From Polytrichum commune (Eukaryota; Streptophyta; Polytrichopsida; Polytrichales; Polytrichaceae): 64,000 bases of DNA. Of this stretch, positions 20,826 through 33,566 are shown piece after piece. Each line of letters starts with the position of its first letter. Within the stretch, counting starts at the first letter, position 1. The notes under the pieces are model-generated. The model was not told the DNA's origin and searched no databases. It saw only the letters and a program-made list of their open reading frames with translations. Where the stretch lies: positions 12,028,001-12,092,000 of the forward strand of contig OX485803.1 of the NCBI GenBank assembly GCA_950295325.1, in the 5' to 3' direction. The translations under genes and the position numbers were made by a program.

Positions 20826-23800
20826 CACAACTACATGATGGTCTCTTTCCAAAGAAAGTGGTTGTGCTTAACTCTTTTGATAAATCATAGTTGTTTGTTG
20901 AAATCTCTAGAGTGCATAGCATGAGTGTTCCCCATAATGGGGTATTCTAGAATTAAAGGATAATTATGCTCGCCTGGTACATGGTCCTATGGCACACAAC
21001 CAAGGAGCTTAGTAATGTTATGGGACTGGAATCCTATGGAAATGGATTAGAAATTCCATGCATAACTCCATTTCTAAAGCTTTCTACTCCTATATATGGT
21101 GGGAACCATTTACTCCTTTGGCAAGATGACTTCATGGAAGTGCAAACTCAATTTTATGAAGGTTCTAGGCTAGTCATGAACCTTCCAACCAATGTTATCA
21201 GAGTGTTCTACCAGTTTCATCAACCTTCTAAATTATTTCATGATTCTTCTAAACTGACTTGACATGTGGCACACCTCAATTTCATGATAGTGGACCTTTA
21301 CTTCTAGCAACTTCATGCATCCTCCATACCAATTTTATAAATCTTTTTGCACTTTATGGTTTTGGTATTCTCAACTTTCAAATTCATTTGGGTAGAGCTA
21401 GTCGTGGGGAGTGATTAAGCAAATCTTATACATGATGTACCATTCTTTTTGAAATAAAGTTATACAGTTCATGAAATTGACTTTGCAAAGTTATGAATAT
21501 GGGTACCAAATCATGAAATTGTTCACAACTTGTAGTGAAATTGGTTGAAAGTTCAAGTTAAATTGGTTGCCTATGTAATGAACTTGATTCACGATTCCAA
21601 TGAATTGGTAGGACCTATTGTGAAATTGGTAGAACTTATTGCTAAATTGGTTTGTAAAATCATGAGATCAAGTTTATACTTTTGTGAATCAATCTTACCA
21701 AAGGGGTGTTTCACCTCTACCTCATTTCACCTTTCAATAATGGAACCCCTTAACCCTCTATTGCCACAAGATGTATTCCAATGAACTTGGAAGTTTCATA
21801 CCATCCTTGATGTAAAAGGCAATTCAATTCAATATCAACACCATATTTTATGATTGGCCACTTGTATGTGGAAACCAACTCCATTGTGAATAATTAGGAA
21901 GAAAAACATCTATGCTTCAATAAAATTTGAGAATATCCAATGGTTACAAAGTTGAAGAAATCTTTGGTAAATGTTCATATGCCTATTCTAGAGGTTATCA
22001 AGGTTTATTGACTGGATGATGAGTATCTCATAATGAGCTTGAATGTCAATTTTTGAAACAATCTTGGTTTGGAGTGTTGACCACATTACTAACAATGGGT
22101 GGTCCTTGGTATGGACAACCTAGGCATGAGAATATGCTTCCTTGTTCAAGCCTTTGTGACTTTGAGCTTTAAAAAAACTTTAGAGCACCATTCGCCTCAA
22201 CCCTTAAATGCTCAAGCAACCCGAAATGGGTTGCCACCTAACACTGTATTGGGGTTTGCGACCCACTAGGTGGCAAGCTATGTGGATGGCTATGTGGATA
22301 GGTATCTAATGGAATAGAGTGGTGGCCACTACCACGTGGGCCAAAACAACATAAAAATCTCACACTCCAAGCATGTAGGAGTTTTTGTTAGGTTGGCATT
22401 GCTTGTTTTGGGAGGCAGTTCCACGTGTTGCTCAAATGCAAAGACAAAACTAGGAGTGTAATTTAGGAGCCAATATCTTTCACATATGATGCCCAATTGG
22501 GATGTTTTTTTTTTTTTTTTTTTTTTTTTTTTCTACTTAGGATAATATGACGGTTGTGCACAACTTGACTGGCTAGATTTGGGAAAAGCTTAGTACACAA
22601 GTTGCTTGCTCCATGAAAAAGGGGAAATCTCCTACAATAACCTCATGTGGCCCTTCCAACTTTGAGGGTGACAGGCTTCATTTGAATTTGCTAAAAAAAA
22701 ATTTTTTTTTGGAAGTAGTTCATTTGTCAACCACATAACATATAATGGCAAAGTTTACAACTTTCTAAAATTTATGGCATGATTGAAGTGATCATGAAAA
22801 GGAAAAATTCATAGGTTTCTCTAACTGCCCCCTCAAATGAAGGTTATGTGAATTTGACCTAGTAAATGTGGTTTGATTGACCTCAATTTTTCACAAAAAG
22901 CATACATGGTAGTCTACTTCACATTTGTACAGTTGGGGTTTCCAGGATCAAAGCCTAGTCTTCTACATAATAAAAAATTTCAGCATTGGTGATGAGGTGC
23001 CTGAAAATGGAATGTGAAGGCTTGAGCGTTTAGGGGTGGTTAAAAGCAAAACGAAGATTGAACGAGACTTGCACCTACCTCTTCTTGAAACCTTAAAGAA
23101 TCTCCATGCCAAGTTTTTTTTTTTTTGGGGGGGGGGGGATGAAGACATGAAGTGGATAAACGGTGGCTTCTCTTATTGTGAGAGGCCCCATGGGCCTCAA
23201 TGGGCAATAAAGGGTTAACAAGATCTCATAAACATTTAGGGAAAGGAAATTATTTAAAGGTGCCACATCAATAGAAAGGGTGACTACATTGATATGTGCA
23301 ATTAGGTTGCCTTCGCAAACAAGTTGCCTCTTTACGCATGCAAATTACCTTGGGGAAAAATCATATTACAAAACCTCCAACTTTCTTTGTCCATATAGAA
23401 ACCATATTAATATTAATAAATTTATATTTTGTTATCCTGGTAATAATTATTCAAATTACACCCTAACCTCTGGAACATCACCCTTTGTAATGTCACTCCC
23501 CTCTTTTATATCCCAAAATCCTAGGGAACGAATGTGCTTCTAAGTTCAAATCCCCCTCCTCGTTGTTCCATTTCCCTCTCATATATCATGGGTTTTGACA
23601 TCAAAACAATCCACCAAAGATTTCAAACCCCATGTTCGCACGCATCACGTCGTCGTCATTGTCATTATTGCAATGTTGACTTCGTGTTATTCCATAACAT
23701 CACAAACTACACTGATTCACTATTATCATGCATCCTTGTTGACACCGCGTACCTCCTGAATATCACGTGCGCTTCGATATTTATTGCATGGAGACATGCG

Positions 23801-24888
23801 CGGTATGTCAATGTGATCTTAACACACCACATGCGCAGAGAGGGAAGTACGCTCATGAGCGTACATCTCATCTATCCAACCCAATTTCTTTTTTTTCTTT
23901 TTTTACTTATAAGTTTATAATTGATTCATCTCAAGTGACTTGAAATAGACTAACTCGAGATCTTCAAAACTAATCCTAGTGTCAAATAACGTAGAAATAG
24001 TAAACATCTGGAATGCATCCTATTTCAGAGCTTTTATGTTGGATGAATGAGGGGTACGTTCCCCTCTCTCCTTTATACAAAATCTCCATGACCAAATCTC
24101 AATTCATAGGTTTCTATGTAGTAGATCCCGAGCCACTGCAGGAAAAAAAAAAAAACTTTCCTTGCAAGCTTCAAGGGCCCTCAAATGCCACATGTCGAGA
24201 GTTTGACGAGTGAAGATATTTTCCATGCCACTTGTTGCATCTCGGTGGAATTGAGATAAAGCTTCGCTAGGTGCCTCAGAACCACCCAGCCACGCTTGCC
24301 TTAAGAAAAACCCCACTAATTCCCCCTTGACTAAACACCATGACTTTAGCAAATAACCAAAGAGTCTTTCCTAAACACCGTGTGAAGCTCTCTCGGTTAT
24401 GGGTGGAGGCATCCCAACAATCTTGCTGTACTTACAAGAACTTGCTCTAGAGATTTTCAAGTAGGTTCTAGTTAAGTAGCTTTCACTCATGTTCGTTGTT
24501 TTATCTACCAAGCAGTGACATGTTGGCTGCTTTTTGAAGCGAGGCCAAAATGCTTTACCACTCATCTACCTTATCGTCGCTTTTTGTGAATGGAGCTCCA
24601 TGTGGCCTTATAGCTAAAACTGAAAACAACGAATCACAAGGATCGGAGGTGGCACTTTTGAAGGTTCTGCATTCTTACCTCATCTCTATGTACCGATGGG
24701 GTGTAGGTGCTTGAGGTTTGTAACCTCTGTTTTAAAAGCATGCCACGTTGGTTGTCAAGTTTGTTTTCAAAACATGGCTTCCACACCATCGTTGCTATCT
24801 AGTCCCAAGCCTCAATAAGGTAGTTTAATTAAGATAGATGTATAAAAAAATGGTGAAAATAAGTCGCTTTAGCCAAAAATAGTGGCTT
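20826..24888. other. Gene-free, AT-rich region
   Basis: No gene or known element recognised. A 28-base T run lies at 22505-22532 and a T12 tract directly followed by G12 at 23115-23138. Around 21540-21660 the word AAATTGGT recurs about five times at irregular spacing, which makes the frame 21545-21784 look repetitive rather than protein-like. Several short frames show no family match. Confidence 0.4.
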
Positions 24889-25240
24889 GGAATTTGTGCA
24901 ATATTTCTCAAAGATGGAGTGCATGAAATGATGAGGAATGCAATTTGCTTTGTAATTTTATTCCATGTAAATAATTAGTTACATTTTCTCAAAGAGGCCA
25001 GTAAGTCAGACCCCCTACTTGTATAGTAGAGTCTCCCTAATTTGAGCATCAAAATATCATACTCTACATAAGAATGCTCACAAAATGGTTAACTCAATAT
25101 ACCCAAAAGTGATTGCAAGTGCCGTGAAACTTCACCTATCTGGCCAATTGCTGCATCCTTTTTGGGCCACCACTTTTATAATTACCAATTTTGGGTCCAC
25201 ACAAGCATCAATCTACCCCTAGTCTAGTGTATACAAGTGA
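24889..25240 (+). repeat. Dispersed repeat family R3, copy 1
   Basis: Collinear with 55849-56175 in the same orientation. Shared words: TTTGTGCAAT, GAAATGATGAGGAATGCAA, TCCATGTAAATA, TATAGTAGAGTCT, GGGCCACCACTT and CTACCCCTAGTCTAGTG. Non-coding and without visible terminal repeats; probably a fragment of a larger element. Confidence 0.75.
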
Positions 25241-27300
25241 ATTGTTTATAGAAATGAAAGAAATGAATGTGACTTGCCCTTTTAAGAAATAGATTCTAAG
25301 GTAGATCCATATGTGTCTTCTAGATTGGTTTGATGTCCCTAGTCTAGACTTGTTAAAGAGAAGCTAAGACATGAGCATGAGCATGAGCGTGACCATGACC
25401 ATGGCCCTATCATCAAGCTTTTGGGAGTTGTCCACACCCTTTAGAGGTTGTTTTAATGGACTTTTAGACTCCTATAACCATTTTCTTAGGATGATGTAAA
25501 GGTGGGGCCATTCACATTTTGGGACTACTTGTAGCTATTTTATAATGCCCACAATTATTTTTGGAAGTGGAAGTTTAATGTTGGGCTTTGAAGAAATGCC
25601 AAGGCCCATTAAGTAATCATTTTCTTGCAACAATTGAGTGTATATTCAAATTGAACAAGAATAGAAGAAAACATGAAACAATATTAGAAGGTCCACCTTT
25701 AATTTCAGTCATTCCTTGGATTAGTTCTTGATGAGCTCATAAACCAAGACAATTCCACATGAATACAAACATAGTCCAAGGTTTATAATATTAACAAATT
25801 ATTGTAAATAGGGTTTAATGAACCAACAATCAAGCGACACCAACTATGATGCCATGAGTTCGTGATATGAGAGAGGTCCACGTAGCATAAGAACGTGGAT
25901 AGCATATAAAAATGAACAAAACGCTTTGCATGGCCTCTGTTTGGAGCCAAAGTGTGCATGCCTCTCCTTTCTATGACAATGCTTCTATATTTGTACTATG
26001 TTTTCACTAGTTTAGATAATCATGGGTCTTGGTGTCTCAAAGTTGCCCTTCCTCATTTAAGATCAGAGGACATTCTTTGTCAAATGGTGAACGCCTTTGG
26101 ATTAATCGATGAACTTAAGCTATTGGGGAGACCATTCTAGGCTATTGCCCAAGACTATGGCTCAAACTATTGTTGAAATTAAATATCATCTAAATAATTC
26201 AGGGCCAATTTTGAATTGCAATTAAAACCATCTACGCAAACATTACATACACACATGTGTCACAACTTTCTTAATTAATGACAATCCAACTCATCATATA
26301 AACACTACAATTCATGCATAATTATAGCTCAAAATATTCTATAATATTTTTCTATCTCAAAAAACTCTATGGAGAATCTTTCTATTCATCAAGCCCAAAC
26401 CCTTCTGATCTTCACCAAAAATGGTTATTGAAACCTCTTGCATGGGCCGCATATCCAAAAGTTATGTAGTGCTTGATATTGACAAATCTAGTACATGGGA
26501 TGTTTGGTAATCTCACTATAATATGTGACGATGCATGGAGGTTCAATAAGAAACTTTGTCACTTCATTAGAATGTCATGTCCTAAATTTTTTTTGTGAAT
26601 GTGGTCCATGAAGAGGTGGTTTAGAATGACAAAAGAGAAGGTGTCCATTATGATACAAATGTATAAATGTAGGCGCAGGTAAACTAATCCTTAAAACAAC
26701 ATTTTGCCACAACAATCTCAAATAGAATAGCCATACTCATCAGCAAAAACATTTGAGAAACTCTAGAATTTGACATTTGGCACATGTGCACCCCTCGATA
26801 ACAACCAATTATTATTATAATTATTATTTGTTGTTGTTGTTGAATAAATCACTTTATTTCTCTGCTATATCGACTTTGATGTTAGGAGTGCTATTGGAAC
26901 CGTAACCTAACAATAATAGTATTTAGATTCTCAGTTTGAGAGGCTTGTTTTCTCAATGTTCGTGCATGTAGTTATCCCTTGGATGATAACTGCATGGGGA
27001 TTTATTTCATTTTTTGAAATTTCCAATAAAAAAAGGAAAATTAAATAAAATGGAAATGAAACTCTGGATAGTGCCCAAGGGAGTGATAATGGTGGGAGTC
27101 TTGTCAAAGCTAATAATACCAATATTGATGTTCACATGCTCAATTTGAGAAGGCATGTTTATCCATTGTTCACCTTAGGTCCTCCCATATTTCTAGTATG
27201 CTCTAGGTTGGAGGATTTCTTTCAAGGTGGATGATTTGTTTTAAGAGCTCCATCAAAGGGGGAAGACACCCCCCCAATGATATTTATATATATATATTGA
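25241..27300. other. Gene-free region
   Basis: AT-rich sequence with scattered short frames and no recognisable protein. Small simple repeats are present, such as TTGTTG near 26828 and ATGAGC near 25373-25390. Nothing else could be supported. Confidence 0.35.
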
Positions 27301-27307
27301 AATGAGA

Positions 27308-27990
27308 GTTGATCAATATGAATTTGCTAAGAAATTTGTGTAGCTAGGGAGCCTAGGTGAAGGTGCGTGTTCAAGGGGGGGGGGGTATGGCATAGTACTC
27401 CCCTTGAGGATTTTGATGTGAAAGTCATGTACAAGAGAGAATTTCGTGAATATTGGAAAAGAACATAAAAAGTTTGGAATATGGAATCAATAACTTGATA
27501 TGCATTTGTGATGTAATTTGTGTGGGGAGATGTAGACGAAGGTGCATGTTCCATAGGGGTACAACACAATATCTCCCTTGAGGATTCGATTTCCAAGTCA
27601 TGTAGAAGAGAGAATATCATCAGTATTGAAAAATATAAAAATACAAAACCAAGTTGATACACAATCATGATGAAATTTAGGGGGGGGGGGGGGAAGCCTA
27701 GGTGAAGGTGTGTATTCTAGGGGAGGGGGGTTCGGCACAATATCCCCTTCAGGATTTGATTTCAAGGCCATCTAGAGGAGATAATTTCACCAATAATGAA
27801 GAAATAAGGTTTTGAATACCAAGTTGATATGCATTTGTTAAGAAATTGATGTGGGGAGCTTACGGGGTTATGGCATAGTGCCCCCTTTAGGATTTGATTT
27901 CAAAGCCATGTAGAGGAGAGAATTTCACCAATCTTGAATGAGAGAAGTTTTGAAAACCAAGTTGACATGCTTCTGCTAAGAAATGTATAT
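27308..27990 (+). repeat. Tandem array, four to five diverged units of ~140-190 bp
   Basis: Units begin near 27308, 27495, 27652, 27821 and 27960 with variants of (G/C)TTGATATGCATTTGTTAAG. Each full unit continues with GAAGGTG(C/T)(G/A)TGT-like words, a G-run (11 G at 27375-27385, 14 G at 27680-27693), CCCTT(G/C)AGGATTTGATTTCAA and AGAGGAGAGAATTTCACCAAT. The units differ in length mostly at the G-runs. Confidence 0.75.
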
Positions 27991-28147
27991 TGGTTGACGT
28001 ATCCACACACGGTGCATTTTGCAGTCCATGCTCGAAGCCTTTCTCCCTCATTGCTCTTCTAACAAAATATTTTGCCTCACCCTGCCAGCTGCATTGAAGC
28101 AAGAGGTCAAGAATTTCCTATCATTCACTCTAGACTAGTACCAAATT

Positions 28148-28474
28148 CACTACACTAAATAGGATATCCAGTGTTTGATTATATTTAATGTTGTTACCAC
28201 CCTACCCTGCTCAACACTAATTTCCAATCCCTTGACAATTAGTGCTAGAAGATATACTAGAAGATATGTTGGAATTCTCTTTTATCATTATTACTTTATT
28301 TTTTATATCCTTACTAACAGTAAATTCAAACATGTAACTTCCACATATTAGCATAGTTGAAATTTAGTGTTTGATTTTACATTTAATGTTACTTACTTTC
28401 ATAGGGTTATTGACATTTAGTGTATGCGTTCGTATTTAGTGTATCAAACACTAAATATCCTACTTAGTGTAGTG
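28148..28474 (-). mobile_element. MITE family M1, copy 2 (inverted)
   Basis: 327 bp with near-perfect ends: CACTACACTAAATAGGATAT on the left and its inverse (one change in the first 16 bases) on the right. The inner end ACACTAAATA-GGA-TATCCAGTGT is almost a palindrome, so each terminus can fold alone. The interior is the reverse complement of the copies at 20501 and 57287. The CACTA tips suggest a CACTA-derived MITE; no matching 3-bp target duplication was found. Confidence 0.88.
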
Positions 28475-29432
28475 GTGACACTTCACTTGGCCACACAACA
28501 AACCATGTTAGTTTAGTTTACACTTAATTATTCAAAATGTCAATATTGTTACCGCTATCAACTCCTAAGGCACTTTATTGACATCCAAATGGCCCAACTG
28601 GTTTGCGACAAATTGACAAATGTGACGTAGGTAATCGAAATAAAGTAAAATAAAAAGGGCCATGGCAAGGCAAGGCACGAGTCGGACCCTGGAGTGCAGC
28701 CACGTGGCAGAACCTACCCGCAAACGCCAAGCTACCACGCCACCCAAAGCGGCCACAACAGCAGACTGTCCGCGACTCCTGGCGTCGGTCGGCGGCCGTC
28801 CCCCATCCTCCCATTTTCTTTCTATCTCTCAGCCGCAACAACAGAAAACCAAATGCCTGCCTCGTTCGTCTCATTCACTTTCCTACATCTCCTGTTCATT
28901 TGTGAATCTGGTGAGGTCTGTGAATCTGGCGGCGGGGATTTTCATTTCTGTAGCAAGGTTTTGGAGAAATTTGGAATGGGTTAAAGCTTGAAGAGCACTT
29001 GAAGAGCTTGTAGTTTCCAGTGTTTCCGCTTTTCTGCAAGATCAGGGATGGCTTAGTATTGTTGTTTCAGTTTTTGATGTGTGGAAAATGCTGAGCGCAA
29101 GGAAGGTCGGAGACCGAAACTCCTCACACATAAAAGTAGGCGAGTTGATCAGAGAATTCTGAATTTGGGGAGCGGCGGGTTTTGAAATCTTTGGGTATTT
29201 GGTTGAGTGGTTTGTGGATTTGGGAATTTTCTGTGAACGGGATCCGAAGCTTAAGGAACGTGAAGTGAGAGATTGCAAAAACCTGAACACCAACCTCGGA
29301 GTTTATCGGTTCTTTTTGTCTGTTTTTGGTCCCATTTTTATAGCGCACTATTTGCGTGAGTCCAGAGTGGCAATTTGCGTGGGTCCAGAGGGAAAGGGTA
29401 ATCCACCCTCTCCTACGAGGTAGTAGAGATAG
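28475..29432 (+). promoter_or_regulatory. Promoter and 5' leader region of the PAQR/HHP gene
   Basis: Composition turns GC-richer from about 28650, as expected for a promoter and leader. An acceptor-like TTGTTGTTTCAG ends at 29070, so a 5' UTR intron is possible. Overlapping frames on both strands (28575-29816) have no recognisable protein. The start codon of the gene is at 29433. Confidence 0.4.
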
Positions 29433-32174
29433 ATGGGGGAGATGAGGAATGGGAAGGTTGATAGGGATGCGGATGGGCACGCAGTTAGCACGAGGAGGAG
29501 GAAGAGTATGGATGGAAGTCAGAAAGAGGAGGAGAATAAGCTGGGAAGCCCCAGAGATAGGGCTAGCCACTTGTGGAGCACTGTGAAGCACCAACTTGTG
29601 GAATTCCATTCCCTGCCAGAATATTTGAGGGACAACAACTACATCCTGCGTTATTACCGAGCTAATTGGACATTGAAGCAAGCGCTTTTCTCCGTTTTCT
29701 CCCTGCATAATGAAACGTTTAACATATGGACGTACGTGAGCTTCCCCTTCCCTCCACCTTCTATTCATGCCTACTATGATTCCCGGAATTTTTGAATTGC
29801 AAAACAGCTGCTGCATGTGAGGGTCATATGGATTGTGTAGATTTTAGTGTAGGCTTACTTGGTCACTGTTAGAAATTATAAGGATTTCGAATTCGGACCT
29901 ATTTCCTTAGACAAGAAGTAGTGGAGATAGGTGGATTTCTGTTACTATGGTACGATAATTTGTAGGTTGTTGCATGAGCCTTGGTTTAGCAGCATCTGTG
30001 TTTTGCTGATACTTTGTCATTTTAAGTGAATGAATGCACATGGAGTGGGGTTGGATTTGAGGGTAATATGAGAGTGTGAAGATTTACTGTAGGCTTAACT
30101 TGGTCACTGTTGCAAATTGTAAGGATGTCGACTTCAGACCTATTATCTCATACAAGAATTAGTGAAAATAGGCGGATTTCGATCCCCCTCCTATGATGAA
30201 TTGTAGGCTGTTGCATGAGCCTTGATTTAGCAGCATCTGTGGTTTGCTGGCACTCCGCCATTCAAGTAAATGAGTGCAAATGGAGCGGGGTTGGAGATTT
30301 ACTGTAGGCTTTAATTTCTTTGTTTTATTATAATACCCAGAATTTTTGAATTGCAAAACAGGTGATGGGTTTGAGGGTAATATGGAGTGTGAAGATTTAC
30401 TGCAGGCTTAATTGGTCACTTTTGGAAAGTCCAAGGATTTTCTAATTAAGACCTATTTCCTCCGACAATAATTAGTGAAGGTAGATGGATTTCTGTTCCC
30501 ATCTTACGATGAATTGTAGGTTGTTACATCGACCCTTGGTTTTGCAGCATCTGTTGTTTGCTGGTACTCTTCCATGTGAGTAACTGAACGCACATGGAGC
30601 GGGGTTGGGAGGTGAAGGGTACTGAGGAGGGTTGTGGTGAGTGGATGACAGGCACTTGATTGGGTTTCTTCTTTTTGTGGGATTGACCATCTACACGGCA
30701 ACTAATTCGCCGACCATAGTGGAGCCATCAACTCTGCAGCGGTGGCGCTCTGATATTATGGCGTCACTGCCCTCGTTGCAGTTGCCGGAGGATCTTTCTA
30801 GTTGTGTTCCTGGAACATTCGATGGTACCCAATGTATTCAGGTGTGTATATATCTATGCAGTTTTTATCTTGTAGACTGATGTTTCGATGTACTCACAGG
30901 TGTTCACAGACTAGGATTCCATTGTTGTTATTGTATAGACATTAATTTGATGCCCAATGTGGAGTAATCTCTTATAGTTGTGATTTTTATTTTTTATTAT
31001 GTCATCATCGCACTTGGAACCTGGAAGCTTTGACAAATTAGTCCTTCAAATTCAATGGGACGCACTTCACTTGCTGGCCCAGTCTGGTTGAAGCCAATTT
31101 GGAAAGACCTGCATGCAACCTCACCTGAGAGAAGTGTTTCATGTTTAGTTTCTTTTGATGCTCATTTCCTGTTTTCTGAAGAACATATGGGGACTACATC
31201 TACAAAATTCTGAATAGGTGGAATTGCTTTGCAGAGACCCATCACAAGATGGCCGTTCTTTGTGTTTCTAGGAGGTGCAATGTTTTGCTTGCTGGCGAGT
31301 ACAACATGTCATTTGCTGGGATGCCTTTCAGCAAAGGCATTTTATGCATTGTTGCGGGTGGATTATGCTGGAATCTCAACTTTGATCGCAACATCGTTCT
31401 ATCCACCTGTATGCATACCACTTTAGCATTCGAAACCATATTTTATTATCAGCACATGCTGTTGCAAATTTTGTAAAAAGCTCTGGTGAAAGAATAATTA
31501 GTAGATGTTTCTGCTGGATTGCCACTGAAGTTTACTTTGCGTGTAATTCTCATTCAATATTTCGTTGCTACTAAATGCAGTGAAGAATGTTCAAACAGAC
31601 ATCTCACTTCCGAATTTCATGAACTGTTTAGCAGTCAAGCTGAACCACTAATAGAAAACCTTTTTCTAGATACCAAATTAGTCAACATTATCCGCACAGG
31701 CTAATGGTGCTGGTTGTTGTTGGTTTGTGGCAGGTGTATTATAGCTTTATGTGTAATCCATTTCTATGCAGAATGTACTTGGGCATCATCACCACCATGG
31801 GAGTAATGACAATCTTTGCATCACTGTTACCAGTGTTTCAGTCATCAGAGTTTCGTGTATTCCGGGCGACCCTATTCTTCACCATGGGTGTCTCAGGAAT
31901 CATTCCTTGTGTGCACAAGGTGTTTCTGTACCAGGATGAGCCCATTGCATACCACACTTTGTACCTAGAAATCACCATGGGCATCCTGTATGGCTTGGGT
32001 GCCCTGGTTTATGCCACCCGTATTCCCGAGCGCTGGAAACCGGGGACGTTTGATATTGTAGGTAACAGCCATCAGCTGTTTCATTGCCTGGTTGTGGCTG
32101 GGGCTTACACACATTATCAAGGTGGCCTGCTCTATCTCAAGTGGCGTGACTTGAAAGGCTGTCCTGTTTCATAG
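29433..32174 (+). CDS. HHP: Heptahelical PAQR-family receptor (plant HHP type)
   Basis: A seven-helix membrane protein related to adiponectin/progestin receptors; plant HHP members act in sugar, hormone and stress responses. Four exons: 29433-29731, 30652-30841, 31235-31408, 31734-32174; 367 residues; intron phases 2, 0, 0. The cytosolic N-terminus leads to VEFHSLPEYLRDNNYILRYY and FSVFSLHNETFNIWTH, the family signature before helix 1. Helices are visible at about 101-118, 170-193, 205-225, 236-254, 265-280, 300-315 and 335-358. The zinc-site histidines are present: H189 in STTCH, and H334 and H338 in SHQLFH. The position before SHQ is Asn where plant members usually have His, but it is not a ligand. 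The C-terminus LKWRDLKGC is typical. Start chosen as the first Met of the open exon. Confidence 0.95.
29786..30612 (+). repeat. Threefold tandem repeat inside intron 1 of the HHP gene
   Basis: Units run about 29786-30054, 30055-30297 and 30298-30612. Each contains TGAGGGT(A/C)ATATG, GTGTG(A/T)AGATTT, TAGGCTTA.TTGGTCACT, a GAATTGTAGG(T/C)TGTT(G/A)CAT-like word and GCAGCATCTGT, and ends near CATGGAGCGGGGTTGG. Units 1 and 3 also share GAATTTTTGAATTGCAAAAC. Diverged but clearly collinear. The repeat fills nearly the whole intron. Confidence 0.85.
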
Positions 32175-32684
32175 ACCTCTGTGGAAGGGAAACCCAGGCA
32201 AATACTGACACTAACACCGAAAATGCCATGGAGACTAATGTTGAAGCTATTTTGGTGGTTCTAACCTTGCCACTTCTCATATTGATATTCTTTGCAACCT
32301 GAGATATCTACAATTTCTCTCATCTTCTGCAGTTTCTCATTATCAACATAGTTACATTGGACTTCTCAGTTATTGGACACATTACTGGTTATATAGGTAG
32401 ACTATCTTGGAACAAGTGCAGGTTATCTGTCTGTACACCTCGGATCCTGTGCAAGTTGATGTAGTGTAGACCAAATGTCAACTTGTATATATATCAATTT
32501 TTTGAAAATCAAATTTTCTGCTACTTTCCAAAGCATATATATGCTTCATTACCACTGTTATGCATGTGCACGTCGGATTGTTGATTTGCTTTGCTTTGAA
32601 TAAGCTGTGAACCCATGAAATATCAAGTGCTATGCTTATCTGAGACATGCAGATTTTTGGAAGTAAACCCATGCCTAGCTAGCC

Positions 32685-32782
32685 CATCCCTCGCCGTGTC
32701 ACTGGGGCTCTCCATGGCCCCAAGCCCAGACTCAATCTGGGCCATGGGAGCGCCCCGGGCCCATCAACGGCCCCCAATACCT
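32685..32782 (+). repeat. Left arm of a ~100-bp inverted repeat
   Basis: GC-rich segment just downstream of the HHP gene. Its reverse complement lies at 33463-33566 with few changes; shared words include GACTCAATCTGGGCCAT, GCGCCCCGGGCCCATCAACG and GCCGTGTCACT. The spacer is about 680 bp and contains no recognisable gene. Confidence 0.85.
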
Positions 32783-33462
32783 GCAGGCAGCCACCACTGC
32801 CAGGCTGAGGGCAGGGCAGGGCAGGGCCCATGGAGGAGGGGAGGCAGAGTGGAGTTTGAAGGGTTACACCTAGCCTACTTCTCCTCAAATAAGGAACCCA
32901 TGCAATGAGCAGGAGATGGCTAGCAAATCTAGATCGAGGGTGCAACAACTTTCCTCATGATTCTTGGAGCACTTCAACATCAAGTGCGCATTCAACAGAA
33001 ACAGAAACTCAAGCAGAAACAGTTTGTTCAATGGAGAAGCAAAGAGCTCGATCGAAACAAATCTCACTTCGTCGGTGCCACTTTGTCAGCTTGCTTTTGG
33101 GCCGGTCAGGCGTCCTCTGACAAATTTGCTGCTTCCAGCGTGACTGGTGACTGCACCTCCAGTTGTTTCAGAGATTGTAGTATAATTGCGGGGATCAGCT
33201 GTACAATACAATAACATAAAAATAGCTGCATCAGATTCTACTGATACTGCAAGGAAGGAGAGGATGATGCAAACCAGCAAACAAATCGCTAAGAATAATG
33301 ATTCAGTGACGGTTCCTCTGATCATTCCACTTAAAATTTCCTAAACAGTTTTAGATTTTAACACTTTGGAACCTTGTATTGGTAGGGATATCTGAGGTCT
33401 TTTTGTAAGTTTCCAGATGCAGATTTGTTACATCTGGGGTTGCATCACGTCCGATGGTGAAA

Positions 33463-33566
33463 CAGGGTATTGGGGGCCGTTGATGGGCCCGGGGCGCTCC
33501 AATGGCCCAGATTGAGTCTGTGCTTGGGGCCATGGAGCGCCCTAGTGACACGGCATCCCTCCCTAG
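33463..33566 (-). repeat. Right arm of the ~100-bp inverted repeat
   Basis: Inverse of 32685-32782. Its outer end (GTGACACGGCATCCCTCCCT) is also the start of the tandem unit that is repeated twice more downstream, so the tandem array seems to have grown from this end. Confidence 0.85.

Noticed and set aside
21545-21784. Open frame with recurring KLV/ELV residues
   Set aside because: It follows from the repeated AAATTGGT word in AT-rich DNA, not from a protein family.
32957-33325. Frames on both strands between the inverted repeat arms downstream of the HHP gene
   Set aside because: A hydrophobic minus-strand frame (33086-33325) looked like a membrane segment, but no start context, family or splice support was found.
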